A stretch of 64,000 nt of DNA from Fluviicoccus keumensis (GCF_004217445.1 NZ_SHKX01000013.1:186001-250000); one strand, 5' to 3'. Counted from the first letter of the stretch, positions 43,411 to 53,900 are shown. Notes: a model not told the origin generated them from the letters alone. Numbers and translations are program-made.

Positions 43411-46400
43411 TTACTCCTGACCCTGACGGCTGGCGAGGTCGCCTTCATTGCCCCATTCGACCTTGTTCATCTTGCGCAGGATGATGAACTCGTCGCGGTT
43501 GGCGCCGACGGTGCCGTAGTAGTTGAAACCGTAGGCCTGCTGCGCGTAGCCGCCGATCATGTGCGTGGGCTTGGTGACGGTGCGGGTGACCGAGTTGTGC
43601 ATGCCGCCGCGCTTCTGGGTGATCTCGGACAGCGGCACGTTGGTCAGCTTTTCCTGGGCGTGGTACATGAAGATCGCGCCTTCGGGAATCCGCTGCGACA
43701 CCACCGCCCGCGCCACCAGTGCGCCGTTGACGTTGTAGGCTTCGATCCAGTCGTTATCGACAATGCCGATCTTCTTGGCGTCGATTTCGCTGACCCAGAC
43801 AATCGGGCCGCCGCGCGACAGCGTCAGCATGATCAGGTTGTCGGTGTAGGTGGAGTGGATGCCCCACTTCTGGTGCGGGGTGATCCAGTTCAGCACCACC
43901 TGCTTGCGGCTGTCCGCATGGGCGTCCAGCGCCGGCTTGATCGTCTTCAGGTCGACCGGCGGCTTGTAGACGCACAGTTCCTCACCGAAGGCGCGCATCC
44001 ACGGGTGATCCTGGTACAGCTGCTGACGGCCGCTGAGGGTGCGCCAGGGGATCAGCTCGTGAACGTTGGTGTAACCGGCGTTGTAGCTGACATGCTCGGA
44101 CTCGATGCCCGACCAGGTCGGCGACGAGATGATCTTGCGCGGCTGCGCCTGCACGTCGCGGTAGCGGATGGCGTCATCTTCACGCGGCACGGCCAGATGG
44201 CTGTGGTCGCGGCCGGTGAATTCCGACAGCGCCGCCCAGGCCTTCACCGCGACATGGCCGTTGGTTTCCGGGGCCAGCGTCAGGATCATTTCAGCGGCGT
44301 CAATGGCGGTATCCAGACGCGGACGACCCTTGGCGACACCGTCGGCCACCAGATGGTTCAGTTCACCCAGCAGGTGCACTTCCTTCTTGGTATCCCAGTT
44401 GATGCCCTTGCCGCCGTTGCCGGTTTTTTCCAGATTGGGACCGATGGAAGTGAAACGGGCGTAGGTGTTGGGGTAATCGCGCTCGACGACGACGATGCTG
44501 GGCAGGGTCTTGCCGGGAATCGGTTCGCACTCGCCCTTCTTCCATTCCTTGACGTCAATGCCCTGCGCCAGTTCCAGCGGCGTATCGTGCTGGATCGGCG
44601 TCAGCACCACGTCCTTTTCCACGCCCAGATGGCCGGGGCACAGTTCCGAGAAGCGCTTGGCGATGCCCTTGTAGATTTCCCAGTCGGTGCGCGATTCCCA
44701 GGCGGGATCGACGGCGGCCGACAGCGGGTGGATGAACGGGTGCATGTCCGAGGTGTTGAGGTCGTGCTTTTCGTACCAGGTGGCGGTGGGCAGCACGATG
44801 TCGGAGTACAGGCAGGTGGTGGACATGCGGAAGTCCAGCGTCACCAGCAGGTCGAGCTTGCCTTCCGGTCCCTTGTCATGCCAGGTCACTTCCGACGGCT
44901 TGACGCCGCCTTCCTGGCCCAGGTCCTTGTTCATCACGCCGTTTTGCGTGCCCAGCAGGTGCTTGAGGAAGTACTCGTGGCCCTTGCCGGAGGAACCGAG
45001 GATGTTGGAACGCCAGACGAACATGTTGCGCGGCCAGTTGACGGGATTGTCCGGGTCTTCGCAGGAGAACACGGCGGAACCGCTCTTCAGCGCACCGACC
45101 AGATACTCGGCCACCGGCTTGCCGGCCTTCTCCGCCAGCGCGGCGATGGTCAGCGGGTTCAGGTTCAGTTGCGGCGCGGACGGCAGCCAGCCCATGCGCT
45201 CGGCCTTGACGTTGCAGTCGATCAGGCTGACGTTGGCCCATTCCTTCTCGTTGGCCAGCGGCGACAGGATCTCGTTGACCTGCAGCTTCTCGTAGCGCCA
45301 TTGGTCGCTGTGCGCGTAGAAGAACGAAGTGCCGTTCATGTGGCGCGGCGGACGCACCCAGTCGGTGGCGAAGGCCAGCGGCACCCAGCCGGTTTGCGGA
45401 CGCAGCTTTTCCTGGCCGACATAGTGCGACCAGCCGCCGCCGCTCTGACCGACGCAACCGCACATCACCAGCAGGTTGATGATGCTGCGGTAGGTCATGT
45501 CCATGTGGTACCAGTGGTTCAGCGCGGCGCCGACGATGATCATGGCGCGACCGTTGGTCAACGCGGCGGTTTCCGCGAATTCGCGGGCCACCTGGATCAC
45601 TTGCGCACGCGGCACGCCGGTAATCTTTTCCTGCCAGGCCGGGGTGTACGGCACATCATCGTCGTAGCTGATGGCGGTGTTGTCGCCGCCCATGCCGTTG
45701 TCGACGCCGTAGTTGGCCAGGAACAGGTCATAGACGGTGGCGACCAGCATGTCCTGGCCGTCCTTGTCCTTCAGGCGCAAGGCGGGCACGGCGCGCGGGA
45801 TGATGTCGCCGTGGTCGGTGTGCTGGAAGTGCTCGTGCTGAATGTTGCCGAAATACGGGAAACCGACCAGCGCCACTTCGCGGCCCGGCGCGTCCTTCAG
45901 GCTGAGGCGCAGCTTGGTGTCTTCACCGGACAGCGCCTTTTCTTCCAGGTTCCAGCGGCCCTTCTCGCCCCAGCGCGAACCGATGGAGCCGTTGGGCAGC
46001 ACCAGCTTTTCGGTGAGGCTGTCGATGGCGACGGTCTTCCACTCGGGATTGTTGGTCGCACCCAGGTTGTCCGGCAGGTCGGAAGCGCGGATCTGGCGCT
46101 CGGCGACCCACAGGCCGTCCTTCTGCACCAGGCGCACCAGCATCGGCATGTCGCTGTACTTGCGGGCGTAATCCTGGAAGTACGGGGTCTGCTGCTTGAC
46201 GAAGTGTTCGGTCAGCACCACGTGGCCCATGGCCATGCCCATGGCGGCGTCGGTGCCCTGCTTCGGGTTCATCCACAGGTCGGTCAGCTTCGCCACTTCC
46301 GAATAGTCGGGGGTGACGGAAACCGTCTTGGTGCCCTTGTAGCGGACTTCGGTGAAGAAGTGGGCATCCGGCGTCCGCGTTTGCGGCACGTTGGAACCCC

Positions 46401-47157
46401 AGGCGATGATGTAGGCCGAGTTGTACCAGTCGGCGGACTCGGGCACGTCGGTCTGTTCGCCCCAGGTCTGCGGGCTGGACGGCGGCAGGTCGCAGTACCA
46501 GTCATAGAAGCTGAGGCAGTTGCCGCCGATCAGCGACAGGTAACGCGCGCCGGCGGCGTAGGACACCATCGACATCGCCGGGATCGGCGAGAAACCGGCG
46601 ATGCGGTCCGGGCCGTGGGTCTTGGCGGTGTAGACGTTGGCGGCGGCGATGATCTCGTTCACTTCCTCCCAGCTGGTGCGGACAAAGCCGCCCAGGCCGC
46701 GATGCGACTGGTAGTCGCGCACGGCGGCCTTGTCCTGCTGCAGCAGCGCCCAGGCCTTGACCGGGTCCTTTTCACGCTGGCGCACTTCCCGCCAGGCCTT
46801 GACCAGCTTGCCGCGCGCCATCGGGTATTTCACCCGGTTGGCGCTGTACAGGTACCAGCTGTAGGACGCGCCGCGGGCGCAGCCGCGCGGTTCGTGGTTG
46901 GGCAGGTCCGGACGGGTGCGCGGATAGTCGGTCTGCTGGGTTTCCCAGGTCACCAGGCCGTTCTTGACGTAGATCTTCCAGCTGCAGGAGCCGGTACAGT
47001 TCACGCCGTGGGTGGAGCGCACGATCTTGTCGTGCGACCAGCGGTTACGGTAGGCATCTTCCCAACGACGGTTCTCGTGGGTCTTGATGCCGTGGCCGTG
47101 GCTGAATTCTTCCTTGGGTTGGCGGAAGAACATCAGCCGGTCGAGGAAATGGCTCAT
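43411..47157 (-). CDS. narG: Respiratory nitrate reductase alpha subunit
   Basis: Catalytic bis-MGD molybdenum subunit facing the cytoplasm, 1248 residues. The FS0 cluster is bound by HGVNCTGSCSWKIYVKNG (His and Cys near 50-58) and RGCARGASYSWYLYSANRVKYP; the Mo-ligand Asp lies in YDWYCDLPPSSPQTWGEQTD near 220. No Tat signal, as in membrane NarG. Lies 12 bp after narK2. Confidence 0.98.
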   Translation of the reverse strand: MSHFLDRLMFFRQPKEEFSHGHGIKTHENRRWEDAYRNRWSHDKIVRSTHGVNCTGSCSWKIYVKNGLVTWETQQTDYPRTRPDLPNHEPRGCARGASYSWYLYSANRVKYPMARGKLVKAWREVRQREKDPVKAWALLQQDKAAVRDYQSHRGLGGFVRTSWEEVNEIIAAANVYTAKTHGPDRIAGFSPIPAMSMVSYAAGARYLSLIGGNCLSFYDWYCDLPPSSPQTWGEQTDVPESADWYNSAYIIAWGSNVPQTRTPDAHFFTEVRYKGTKTVSVTPDYSEVAKLTDLWMNPKQGTDAAMGMAMGHVVLTEHFVKQQTPYFQDYARKYSDMPMLVRLVQKDGLWVAERQIRASDLPDNLGATNNPEWKTVAIDSLTEKLVLPNGSIGSRWGEKGRWNLEEKALSGEDTKLRLSLKDAPGREVALVGFPYFGNIQHEHFQHTDHGDIIPRAVPALRLKDKDGQDMLVATVYDLFLANYGVDNGMGGDNTAISYDDDVPYTPAWQEKITGVPRAQVIQVAREFAETAALTNGRAMIIVGAALNHWYHMDMTYRSIINLLVMCGCVGQSGGGWSHYVGQEKLRPQTGWVPLAFATDWVRPPRHMNGTSFFYAHSDQWRYEKLQVNEILSPLANEKEWANVSLIDCNVKAERMGWLPSAPQLNLNPLTIAALAEKAGKPVAEYLVGALKSGSAVFSCEDPDNPVNWPRNMFVWRSNILGSSGKGHEYFLKHLLGTQNGVMNKDLGQEGGVKPSEVTWHDKGPEGKLDLLVTLDFRMSTTCLYSDIVLPTATWYEKHDLNTSDMHPFIHPLSAAVDPAWESRTDWEIYKGIAKRFSELCPGHLGVEKDVVLTPIQHDTPLELAQGIDVKEWKKGECEPIPGKTLPSIVVVERDYPNTYARFTSIGPNLEKTGNGGKGINWDTKKEVHLLGELNHLVADGVAKGRPRLDTAIDAAEMILTLAPETNGHVAVKAWAALSEFTGRDHSHLAVPREDDAIRYRDVQAQPRKIISSPTWSGIESEHVSYNAGYTNVHELIPWRTLSGRQQLYQDHPWMRAFGEELCVYKPPVDLKTIKPALDAHADSRKQVVLNWITPHQKWGIHSTYTDNLIMLTLSRGGPIVWVSEIDAKKIGIVDNDWIEAYNVNGALVARAVVSQRIPEGAIFMYHAQEKLTNVPLSEITQKRGGMHNSVTRTVTKPTHMIGGYAQQAYGFNYYGTVGANRDEFIILRKMNKVEWGNEGDLASRQGQE

Positions 47158-47169
47158 GGGTCTGACTCC

Positions 47170-48564
47170 TTAGCAGGGCATTTCGGCGTTCTTGCGGCTG
47201 TAGAACCACCAGGTGACGATCAGGCAGGTCGCATAGAACAGGATGAAGGCATACAGCGCGCCCACGGGCGAACCCATGATGGCGATGGAGGTGCCGTAGC
47301 TCTTGGGGATGAAGAAACCGCCGTAGGCGCCGATGGCTCCGGAAAAGCCCAGCACCGCCGCCGCTTCCTTGTTGGCGTTCTGCAACACCTGGTCACGGGT
47401 CACGGCCTTGTTGCCCTTGGCCATGCGCTCGTGCTGGGTGAGGAAGATCACCGGAATCATGCGGAAAGTGGAGGCGTTGCCGATGCCGGTCAGCGCGAAC
47501 AGGCAGAGGAAGGCGGCGAAGAAGCCCTGGAAGTTGCCGCCGGTCAGTGCGCCGTCCACTTTCACCGGCATGAAGCTGATGACCGCGAACACCGCCAGCA
47601 CCATGGCGACAAACACCCAGAAGGTGACGCGCGCACCGCCCAGCTTGTCGGCGATGACGCCGCCGATGGGACGGGCGATGGCGCCGACCAGCGGGCCGAG
47701 GAAGGCGATCTTGGTGGGGTCCACGTCCGGGAACAGGCCCTTGATCAGCAGCGGGAAACCGGCCGAGAACCCGATGAAGGAACCGAAGGTGCCCAGGTAC
47801 AGCCAGCACATCAGCCAGTTGTGCTTGCGCTTGAAGATGACCGACTGCTCGGCGAAGGAGGCCTTGGCGGAAGCGATGTCATTCATGCCGAACCAGGCGG
47901 CAATGGCCGACAAGGCAATGAACGGCACCCAGATGAAACCGGCGTTTTGCAGGAAGACCGACTTCGACACGCCGTCCTTGACGATGGTTTGCGGATCACC
48001 GCCCAGCGCGCCAAAGACGCCCATGGTGATGACGATCGGCACGATGAACTGCATGGCCGACACGCCCAGGTTGCCCAGACCGGCGTTCATGCCGAGGGCG
48101 TACCCCTTCTGCGCCTTGGGGAAGAAGAAGTTGATGTTGGACATCGACGAGGAGAAGTTGCCGCCGCCGAAACCGCAAAGCAGCGCCAGCATCATCATGG
48201 TCGGGTAGGACGTGGTCGGATCCTGCACCGCGTAGCCGATGCCGATGGCGGGCAGCAGCAGCGAAGCGGTGGAGATGGCGGTCCAGCGGCGGCCGCCGAA
48301 CACGGGCACCAGGAAGGAATAGAAGATCCGCAGCGTCGCGCCCGACAGCGCCGGCAGCGCGGTCAGCCAGAACAGCTGGTTCTTGTCGTACTTGAAGCCG
48401 ACATCCGGCAGCTTCACCACCACCATGCTCCACACCATCCACACGGCGAAGGCCAGCAGCAGGCAGGGAATGGAAATCCACAGGTTGCGGTTGGCAATGG
48501 ACTTGCCGGTATCGTTCCAGAAAGCCGGATTTTCCGGCTCCCACTTCTTCAGGACAGAAGACAT
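47170..48564 (-). CDS. narK2: Nitrate/nitrite MFS transporter (NarK2-type)
   Basis: 464 residues with 12 hydrophobic spans. The nitrate-signature-type loops are GFGGGNFSSSMSNINFFFPKAQKGYALGMNAGLGNLG and GFSGAIGAYGGFFIPKSYG. The longer cytosolic loops and position next to narG match NarK2, the nitrate/nitrite antiporter type. 23 bp after narK1. Confidence 0.93.
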   Translation of the reverse strand: MSSVLKKWEPENPAFWNDTGKSIANRNLWISIPCLLLAFAVWMVWSMVVVKLPDVGFKYDKNQLFWLTALPALSGATLRIFYSFLVPVFGGRRWTAISTASLLLPAIGIGYAVQDPTTSYPTMMMLALLCGFGGGNFSSSMSNINFFFPKAQKGYALGMNAGLGNLGVSAMQFIVPIVITMGVFGALGGDPQTIVKDGVSKSVFLQNAGFIWVPFIALSAIAAWFGMNDIASAKASFAEQSVIFKRKHNWLMCWLYLGTFGSFIGFSAGFPLLIKGLFPDVDPTKIAFLGPLVGAIARPIGGVIADKLGGARVTFWVFVAMVLAVFAVISFMPVKVDGALTGGNFQGFFAAFLCLFALTGIGNASTFRMIPVIFLTQHERMAKGNKAVTRDQVLQNANKEAAAVLGFSGAIGAYGGFFIPKSYGTSIAIMGSPVGALYAFILFYATCLIVTWWFYSRKNAEMPC

Positions 48565-48587
48565 AAGGCTTCTCCGTTATTTAGAAA

Positions 48588-49850
48588 TCAGGCAGTGGCT
48601 TGCGAAAGCTGGTCGGCCGTTTTCATCACATCGATGCGGCGGACTTCGGTGAGGTAGTTCCAGGTCAGCGACACCCAGACAATCCCGTACATCAACATGA
48701 AGCAGGAGGTGCGGACGCCGGTGATGTCCTGCAGCGCGCCGAACATGATCGGCAGCACAAAGCCGCCCAGGCCGCCCGCCAGCCCGACCACGCCGGACAC
48801 CGCGCCGATGTTGTGGCTGAACTCGTCGCCGATGTACTTGAAGACGGAAGCCTTGCCGAAAGCCCAGGCCACGCCCATGACGAACATCAAGGCGGTAAAC
48901 AGGTAGACATTGAGGCCGAGGTGGAAGGTGGTGAAACCGTCGACGGTCTTGATGGTGAAATCGGTTTGCGGATAGGACAGCAGGAACAGGCAGACCCACG
49001 ACACCCACAGCACCCACCAGGTGACGTTGTGCGCGCCGAACTTGTCGGACAGAAAACCGCCCACGGCGCGCAGCACGCCGCCGGGCAGCGAGAAACAGGC
49101 GGCCAGCAAGGCCGCAGTCTTCATGTTGAAGCCGTATTCGCCGACGTAGTACTGCACCATCCACAACGACAGCGCCACATAGCCGCCAAAGACGATGGAG
49201 TAGTACTGGCAGTACTTCCAGACACGCGGATCCTTCAACACCACCAGCTGCTCGCGCAGGGTGACGGACTTGCCGACCAGATGGGATTCATCGCTGTAGC
49301 TGAAGAACCAGAACAGGATGGCCATCACCAGCATCACCCCGGCATACACGTGCGGCACCGCCGTCCAGCCGAAAGCGGCAATAATGGCCGGAGCCACGAA
49401 CTTGTTCACCGCCGCGCCGGAATTGCCGGCCCCGAAGATGCCCATGGCCATGCCGCGCTGCTTGACCTCGAACCAGCGCGCCACATAGGGCGTACCCACC
49501 GAGAACGAACCGCCGGCCAGACCGACAAACAGGCCCAGCACCAGGAATTGCCAGTATTGGGTGGCGTAGCCGATCATCCAGATGGGAATGACGCAGGTGA
49601 GCATGATCAGGAACAGCACGATGCGGCCGCCGTACTTGTCCGTCCACGCGCCCAGGAAGATGCGGGACAGTGAACCGGTCAGCACCGGCGTTGCCGTCAG
49701 CAGGCCGAATTCGGTAGCGTTGAGATCCAGCATCTTCTTGATCGGGATGCCGATGACGCCGAACATCATCCACACCATGAAGCAGACGGTGAAGGCCAGC
49801 GTACTGCTGGCCAGCACCGAATATTTCTGGGCGTTTCGGGAAGTAGCCAT
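48588..49850 (-). CDS. narK1: Nitrate MFS transporter (NarK1-type)
   Basis: 420 residues, 12 spans. Nitrate-signature loops: GLAGGSFSVGTPYVARWFEVKQRGMAMGIFGAGNSGAAVNKF and GVVGLAGGLGGFVLPIMFG. NarK1 is regarded as a nitrate/proton symporter. First gene of the operon; ATG 49850 with GAGGAG 10 bases upstream. Divergent from narX. I see no clear FNR box (TTGAT-n4-ATCAA) in the 146-bp gap. Confidence 0.93.
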   Translation of the reverse strand: MATSRNAQKYSVLASSTLAFTVCFMVWMMFGVIGIPIKKMLDLNATEFGLLTATPVLTGSLSRIFLGAWTDKYGGRIVLFLIMLTCVIPIWMIGYATQYWQFLVLGLFVGLAGGSFSVGTPYVARWFEVKQRGMAMGIFGAGNSGAAVNKFVAPAIIAAFGWTAVPHVYAGVMLVMAILFWFFSYSDESHLVGKSVTLREQLVVLKDPRVWKYCQYYSIVFGGYVALSLWMVQYYVGEYGFNMKTAALLAACFSLPGGVLRAVGGFLSDKFGAHNVTWWVLWVSWVCLFLLSYPQTDFTIKTVDGFTTFHLGLNVYLFTALMFVMGVAWAFGKASVFKYIGDEFSHNIGAVSGVVGLAGGLGGFVLPIMFGALQDITGVRTSCFMLMYGIVWVSLTWNYLTEVRRIDVMKTADQLSQATA

Positions 49851-49996
49851 AAGGAAATGCTCCTCGGGAGGTTACCGCCAGAATACGTACAAATCGCAAG
49901 GGAATTTATCGGTCGTCGGCGCAGTCAAGGGCTTCCGGAAGAGGGGCCGCCGCCTCGCCGAACGGCTAGGTCGGAGCTATACCAAAGTGTGTTTAA

Positions 49997-51946
49997 ATGA
50001 CGGCCATGGCCACCCTTATCGACACCCTCAAAACCCGGCTCACCGCCAAGATCACCGGCATGCTGCTGGGCGCGCTGGTTTTCGCGCTGGTGGCGATCGG
50101 CTATACGCTGCTGCTGTCCTGGGAACTGGAAGGCGCAGCCGCCGCCATCAATGACAGCGGCAGCCTGCGCATGCGCGCCTGGAAAATGGCGGCGATCATC
50201 AACCAGGCGGAAGGCGGCGACGGGCTCAGCGACAGCCAGGCCGCCGAACTGCAGCAAACCCGCAACGAGTTCGAACAGACCCTGAACGGCCTGCGCGCGG
50301 GCGACCCGCAGCGGCCGCTGTTCCTGCCGCGCGATAACCACATCCGCGGCAACATCCAGGCGCTGCAATCCTACTGGCGCGACAGCTTCGCCCCTTCGCT
50401 GGACCGCATGCTGCGCGAACGGCGCATCAGCGCCGACACCGCCGCCCGCCATGAGTTGGCCACCCGCCACTTCGTCGCCCAGATCCACGCCACCGTCGGC
50501 CTGATCGAGCAGGAATACGCCCGCCAGACCTTCTGGCTGCGCTCCTCGCAAATGGCGCTGATCGCGCTGGCCATGTGCGGCTCGCTGATCATGATCATCC
50601 TGCTGTACCTGATGATCGTCACCCCGGTCACCCGCCTGCACCAAGGCTTGCAGCGCATGAGCGCGGGCGACTTCGGCGTGCGCCTGCCGGTGGAGGGGCA
50701 GGATGAATTCGCCCAGCTCGCCCAAGGCTTCAACACCATGGCGGACGAACTGCAGCAGGTTTACGCCGGGCTGGAAGAGCGAGTGCGGGAAAAAACCTTG
50801 CGGCTGGCCGAGAAGAACCGTCACCTGTCCGTGCTGTACGACATCAGCAAGGACTTCAACCGCACACAGAGCCTGGAAGACATGTGCGCGCTGTTCATGC
50901 GCCGCATCGTCCCGGAATTCGGTGCGGCAGGCGGTACCGTGCGCCTGATCGACCGCAGCGCCGACCGCGTCTACCTGGTGGTGGAAGAAGGCATTCCCCC
51001 AACCCTGTCGCAGCAGATGCAGTGCCAGAAACTGGGCAGTTGTTTCTGCACCATCGCCGCCCAGCGCGGCCGCACCTCGGTCAACCACCTCAACAACCGC
51101 TGCGCACCCAACTTCTCGCATTGCCTGGAGGCGGGCTTTGCCGTGGTCATGGCCATCCCCATTTGCTCCTCGGACAAGAAACTGGGCATCTTCAACCTGC
51201 ACTTCATGGAAGACCGCCACCTGGGGCCGGAAGAAGTGCAGTTGCTGGAAGCCATGGGCCAGCACCTGGGCATCGCCATCGATAACCAGCGGCTGGCGGT
51301 ACACGCCAAGGAACTGGCCATTGTGGAAGAACGCAACCTGGTGGCGCAGGGCCTGCACGACAGCGTGGTGCAAAGCCTGAGCTTCCTGAACCTGCACCTG
51401 CAACTGCTGAAGGAAGCGGTCGGTCAGGGCGACTTCTCGCAGGTGGCGGAAACCATCCCGCTGCTGCAAACCGGCGTGCAGCAGGGTTATGAAGACCTGC
51501 GCGAACTGATGGGCAACTTCCGCACCCGCCACGACGAAACCCAGCTGGAAGCCGCCATCGGCGCGGTGATCCGCCGCTTCACCGAACAGACCGCCATTCC
51601 GGTCGACTTGAAGATCGACAACACCGGCGCGCCGCTGGCCAATGAAGAACGCTTGCAACTACTGTTCATCTTGCAGGAGGCGCTGTCGAACATCCGCAAG
51701 CACGCCCAAGCCACCGTGGTCAGCGTGCGGGTCATCAATCGCGCCGACTTCGACCTGACCATCACCGACAACGGCATCGGCTTCAACCCCGAGGCGGTAT
51801 TGTCCAGCCTGCACACTCACATCGGCCTGAAGATCATGCGCGAGCGCGCCAGCCGCGCCCATGCCGAGTTCCTGCTAGACTCAACGCCGGGTCAAGGCAC
51901 CACGCTGAGCCTGCACCTGCCGCGCGAACAACGACAAAAAGCCTGA
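49997..51946 (+). CDS. narX: Nitrate/nitrite sensor histidine kinase
   Basis: 649 residues. TM1 near 20-40, a periplasmic four-helix sensor with the P-box NDSGSLRMRAWKMA near 51-64, TM2 near 190-215, HAMP (PVTRLHQGLQRMSAGDFGVRLP), a signalling helix, a GAF-like region with several Cys (CQKLGSCFCTIAAQRG, CAPNFSHC), the H-box ERNLVAQGLHDSVVQSLSFLNL near 455, and HATPase motifs EALSNIRKHA and ITDNGIGF. Phosphorylates NarL when nitrate is present. Divergent from narK1. Confidence 0.95.
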   Translation: MTAMATLIDTLKTRLTAKITGMLLGALVFALVAIGYTLLLSWELEGAAAAINDSGSLRMRAWKMAAIINQAEGGDGLSDSQAAELQQTRNEFEQTLNGLRAGDPQRPLFLPRDNHIRGNIQALQSYWRDSFAPSLDRMLRERRISADTAARHELATRHFVAQIHATVGLIEQEYARQTFWLRSSQMALIALAMCGSLIMIILLYLMIVTPVTRLHQGLQRMSAGDFGVRLPVEGQDEFAQLAQGFNTMADELQQVYAGLEERVREKTLRLAEKNRHLSVLYDISKDFNRTQSLEDMCALFMRRIVPEFGAAGGTVRLIDRSADRVYLVVEEGIPPTLSQQMQCQKLGSCFCTIAAQRGRTSVNHLNNRCAPNFSHCLEAGFAVVMAIPICSSDKKLGIFNLHFMEDRHLGPEEVQLLEAMGQHLGIAIDNQRLAVHAKELAIVEERNLVAQGLHDSVVQSLSFLNLHLQLLKEAVGQGDFSQVAETIPLLQTGVQQGYEDLRELMGNFRTRHDETQLEAAIGAVIRRFTEQTAIPVDLKIDNTGAPLANEERLQLLFILQEALSNIRKHAQATVVSVRVINRADFDLTITDNGIGFNPEAVLSSLHTHIGLKIMRERASRAHAEFLLDSTPGQGTTLSLHLPREQRQKA

Positions 51947-51955
51947 GGACACCCC

Positions 51956-52606
51956 ATGAGCCCCATCCGCATCCTGCTGGTCGATGACCACACCCTGTTC
52001 CGCAGCGGTGTGCGCGCCCTGCTGCAACGCCAGACGGATATCGAGATTGCCGGGGAAGCCGGCGAAGGCTCGGAGGCGCTGAAGCTGATCCGCTCGCTGA
52101 AACCCGACCTGGTGCTGCTGGACCTGAACATGCCGGGCCTGTCCGGGCTGGAAGTGCTGAAGCTGGCGCTGGAGGAAAACCCGCAACAGGCGATCATCAT
52201 GCTGACGCTGTCGGAAGACTCGCGCGACCTGATGGTGGCCTTGCAGACCGGCGCGCGCGGCTATCTGCTGAAGAACAGTAACGTCGATTATCTGGTCAAC
52301 GCCATCCGCATGGTCGCCACCGGCGGCACCGCCATCCAGCCGGAAATGGCCGGATCACTGGCGGCGGGGCTGCGGCAGATGCGTAAAGAAGAACAGGAGC
52401 CGGAGGAGAAGGAGCATCTGACAGCGCGGGAGAAGGAAGTGCTGAAGCTGGTGGCGGCGGGCCAGAGCAACAAGGAAATTGCCCGGGCGCTGGATATTGG
52501 CGAGAGCACGGTGAAGTTCCATATCCAGAGTATTTTGCGCAAGCTGAACCTGACCAGCCGGGTGCAGGCGGCGGTGTATGCGGCGCAGGGGAAGGGGGAG
52601 GTTTGA
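51956..52606 (+). CDS. narL: Nitrate/nitrite response regulator
   Basis: 216 residues: receiver with LVDDHTLFRSG, phospho-Asp in LVLLDLNMPG near 59, and Lys in YLLKNSN near 109; the LuxR-type HTH is LTAREKEVLKLVAAGQSNKEIARALDIGESTVKFHIQSILRKLNL. Binds NarL heptamers to activate nar genes. 9 bp after narX. Confidence 0.95.
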   Translation: MSPIRILLVDDHTLFRSGVRALLQRQTDIEIAGEAGEGSEALKLIRSLKPDLVLLDLNMPGLSGLEVLKLALEENPQQAIIMLTLSEDSRDLMVALQTGARGYLLKNSNVDYLVNAIRMVATGGTAIQPEMAGSLAAGLRQMRKEEQEPEEKEHLTAREKEVLKLVAAGQSNKEIARALDIGESTVKFHIQSILRKLNLTSRVQAAVYAAQGKGEV

Positions 52607-52682
52607 GGGTTCCCTTTCCCGTCTTCCCTCCCCCGCCCCGCTGCCGTATGCTGCACGCTGCCGTATCCCACCGAGAACCCGC

Positions 52683-53855
52683 ATGGACCCCGTTACCCCT
52701 CCTGCCCCGCCCACCCGCCGTCTGGACCGCCTGCTGGGTTTCCTGTCGCACGACCCCGCCAATGCCACCCTGCTGACCGATACCCTGCAGGAAGCCATCC
52801 AGGAAGGCGATCTGGCCGCCGGCAGCGACATTCTTTCCCGGGCGGCCCGGGCGGGTGTGAATGCGGCGGCATTCCAGGCGCGGGCCCTGCATTTCTGCCT
52901 GCTGAAAACCGATTACGAATCGGCGGCAGCCTATGGCGACAGCGCACTGGCGCAGGGCCTGCGGCATTCGGCGGTGGTCTTCAACACCGCCTTTGCCCGT
53001 TTTTACCTGCAGCAGTACCCGCAATGCCTGGAACTGTTGCTGCCCTATTGCCGGGAGCAGGAAGGCCATGCCGCGGCGAACGTACTGGCGGCGCGCGCCC
53101 TGCACCATGCCGACCGTGAAGAGGAAGCACTGGAGCGGGTTTTACAGGCGCTGGAAGCCGAGCCGGACAATGCCGAGGCCCTGGGGGTCAAGGCCCTGCT
53201 GCTGTATGAAGCCGACGACAATGCCGAGGCGCTGTTCTGCGCCGAACATGCGCTAACCTTGAATCCGGACCAGCTGGATGCCTTGCTGGCCAAGGGGGAA
53301 GTGCTGCTGGAGGCAGAGCGTTACGAGATGGCGGGGCAGGTGCTGGCGCATCTGGTGGAGCGGCATCCGTCATGCGGGCGCGCGTGGTCGGATCTGGCCT
53401 TGTGTGCCTTTCAGGATCTGGACTTGGCGGAAGTGGAGCGTTGCGGGCGGCTGGCGGTGAGTTTGATGCCGGACCATATTGGCACCTGGCATTTGCTGGC
53501 CTGGGTGTATTTGATGCGGGGGGAACTGCCGGAGGCGCGGCAGGCGTTCCAGGCGTCGTATGCGTTGGACCCGGATTATGCCGAGACGCTGGGCGGTCTG
53601 GCGGCGGTGGATGCCCTGGAGGGGCATAGGGCCAAGGCGGAACAGGGTATCCGCCGGGCGTTGGCGCTGGACGCGGCGTGCATGGCGGCGCAGGTGGCGG
53701 AGCTGGTGTTGTTGCGGCAGGAAGGGAATGACGTGGAGGTGGAGGCTTTGGTGCGGGAGATGCTGGGCAGGCCGGTTGACGAATCGGGCGAGAGCGGACT
53801 GGACTTGCTGGCGCGACAGGTGCGGCGTTTGTCGGAGGGGAAAACGCGGCATTGA
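52683..53855 (+). CDS. Tetratricopeptide-repeat protein
   Basis: 390 residues of tandem about 34-residue helical hairpins (for example AEALGVKALLLYEADDNAEALFCAEHALTLNPDQLDALLAKGEVLLEAERYEMAGQVLAHL-type units with the small/large TPR pattern and terminal P-D/P-x). No signal peptide or catalytic domain. A protein-interaction scaffold of unknown partner. Downstream of narL by 76 bp; functional connection to nitrate respiration is not evident. ATG 52683 excludes a Pro/Arg-rich upstream extension. Confidence 0.8.
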   Translation: MDPVTPPAPPTRRLDRLLGFLSHDPANATLLTDTLQEAIQEGDLAAGSDILSRAARAGVNAAAFQARALHFCLLKTDYESAAAYGDSALAQGLRHSAVVFNTAFARFYLQQYPQCLELLLPYCREQEGHAAANVLAARALHHADREEEALERVLQALEAEPDNAEALGVKALLLYEADDNAEALFCAEHALTLNPDQLDALLAKGEVLLEAERYEMAGQVLAHLVERHPSCGRAWSDLALCAFQDLDLAEVERCGRLAVSLMPDHIGTWHLLAWVYLMRGELPEARQAFQASYALDPDYAETLGGLAAVDALEGHRAKAEQGIRRALALDAACMAAQVAELVLLRQEGNDVEVEALVREMLGRPVDESGESGLDLLARQVRRLSEGKTRH

Positions 53856-53870
53856 GGGCCGGGAAACAAC

Positions 53871-53900
53871 CGTAGGTTGGGCTGAGGCACGAAGCCCAAC
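53871..53900 (+). repeat. REP element 1 (left of RAYT)
   Basis: CGTAGGTTGGGC followed by TGAGGCACGAA and GCCCAAC: a hairpin with 7-bp stem (GTTGGGC/GCCCAAC) and conserved CGTAG head. Directly upstream of the RAYT gene and same orientation as REP 2. Confidence 0.85.

Noticed and set aside
43390..48657. 1755-codon plus-strand open frame across the nar region
   Set aside because: It is the antisense shadow of narG, narK2 and part of narK1; its His/Val/Gly/Asp-rich composition is the usual artefact of high-GC genes read in reverse.
49851..49996. FNR/Anr box for the nar operon
   Set aside because: No convincing TTGAT-n4-ATCAA sequence is present in the narK1-narX gap.
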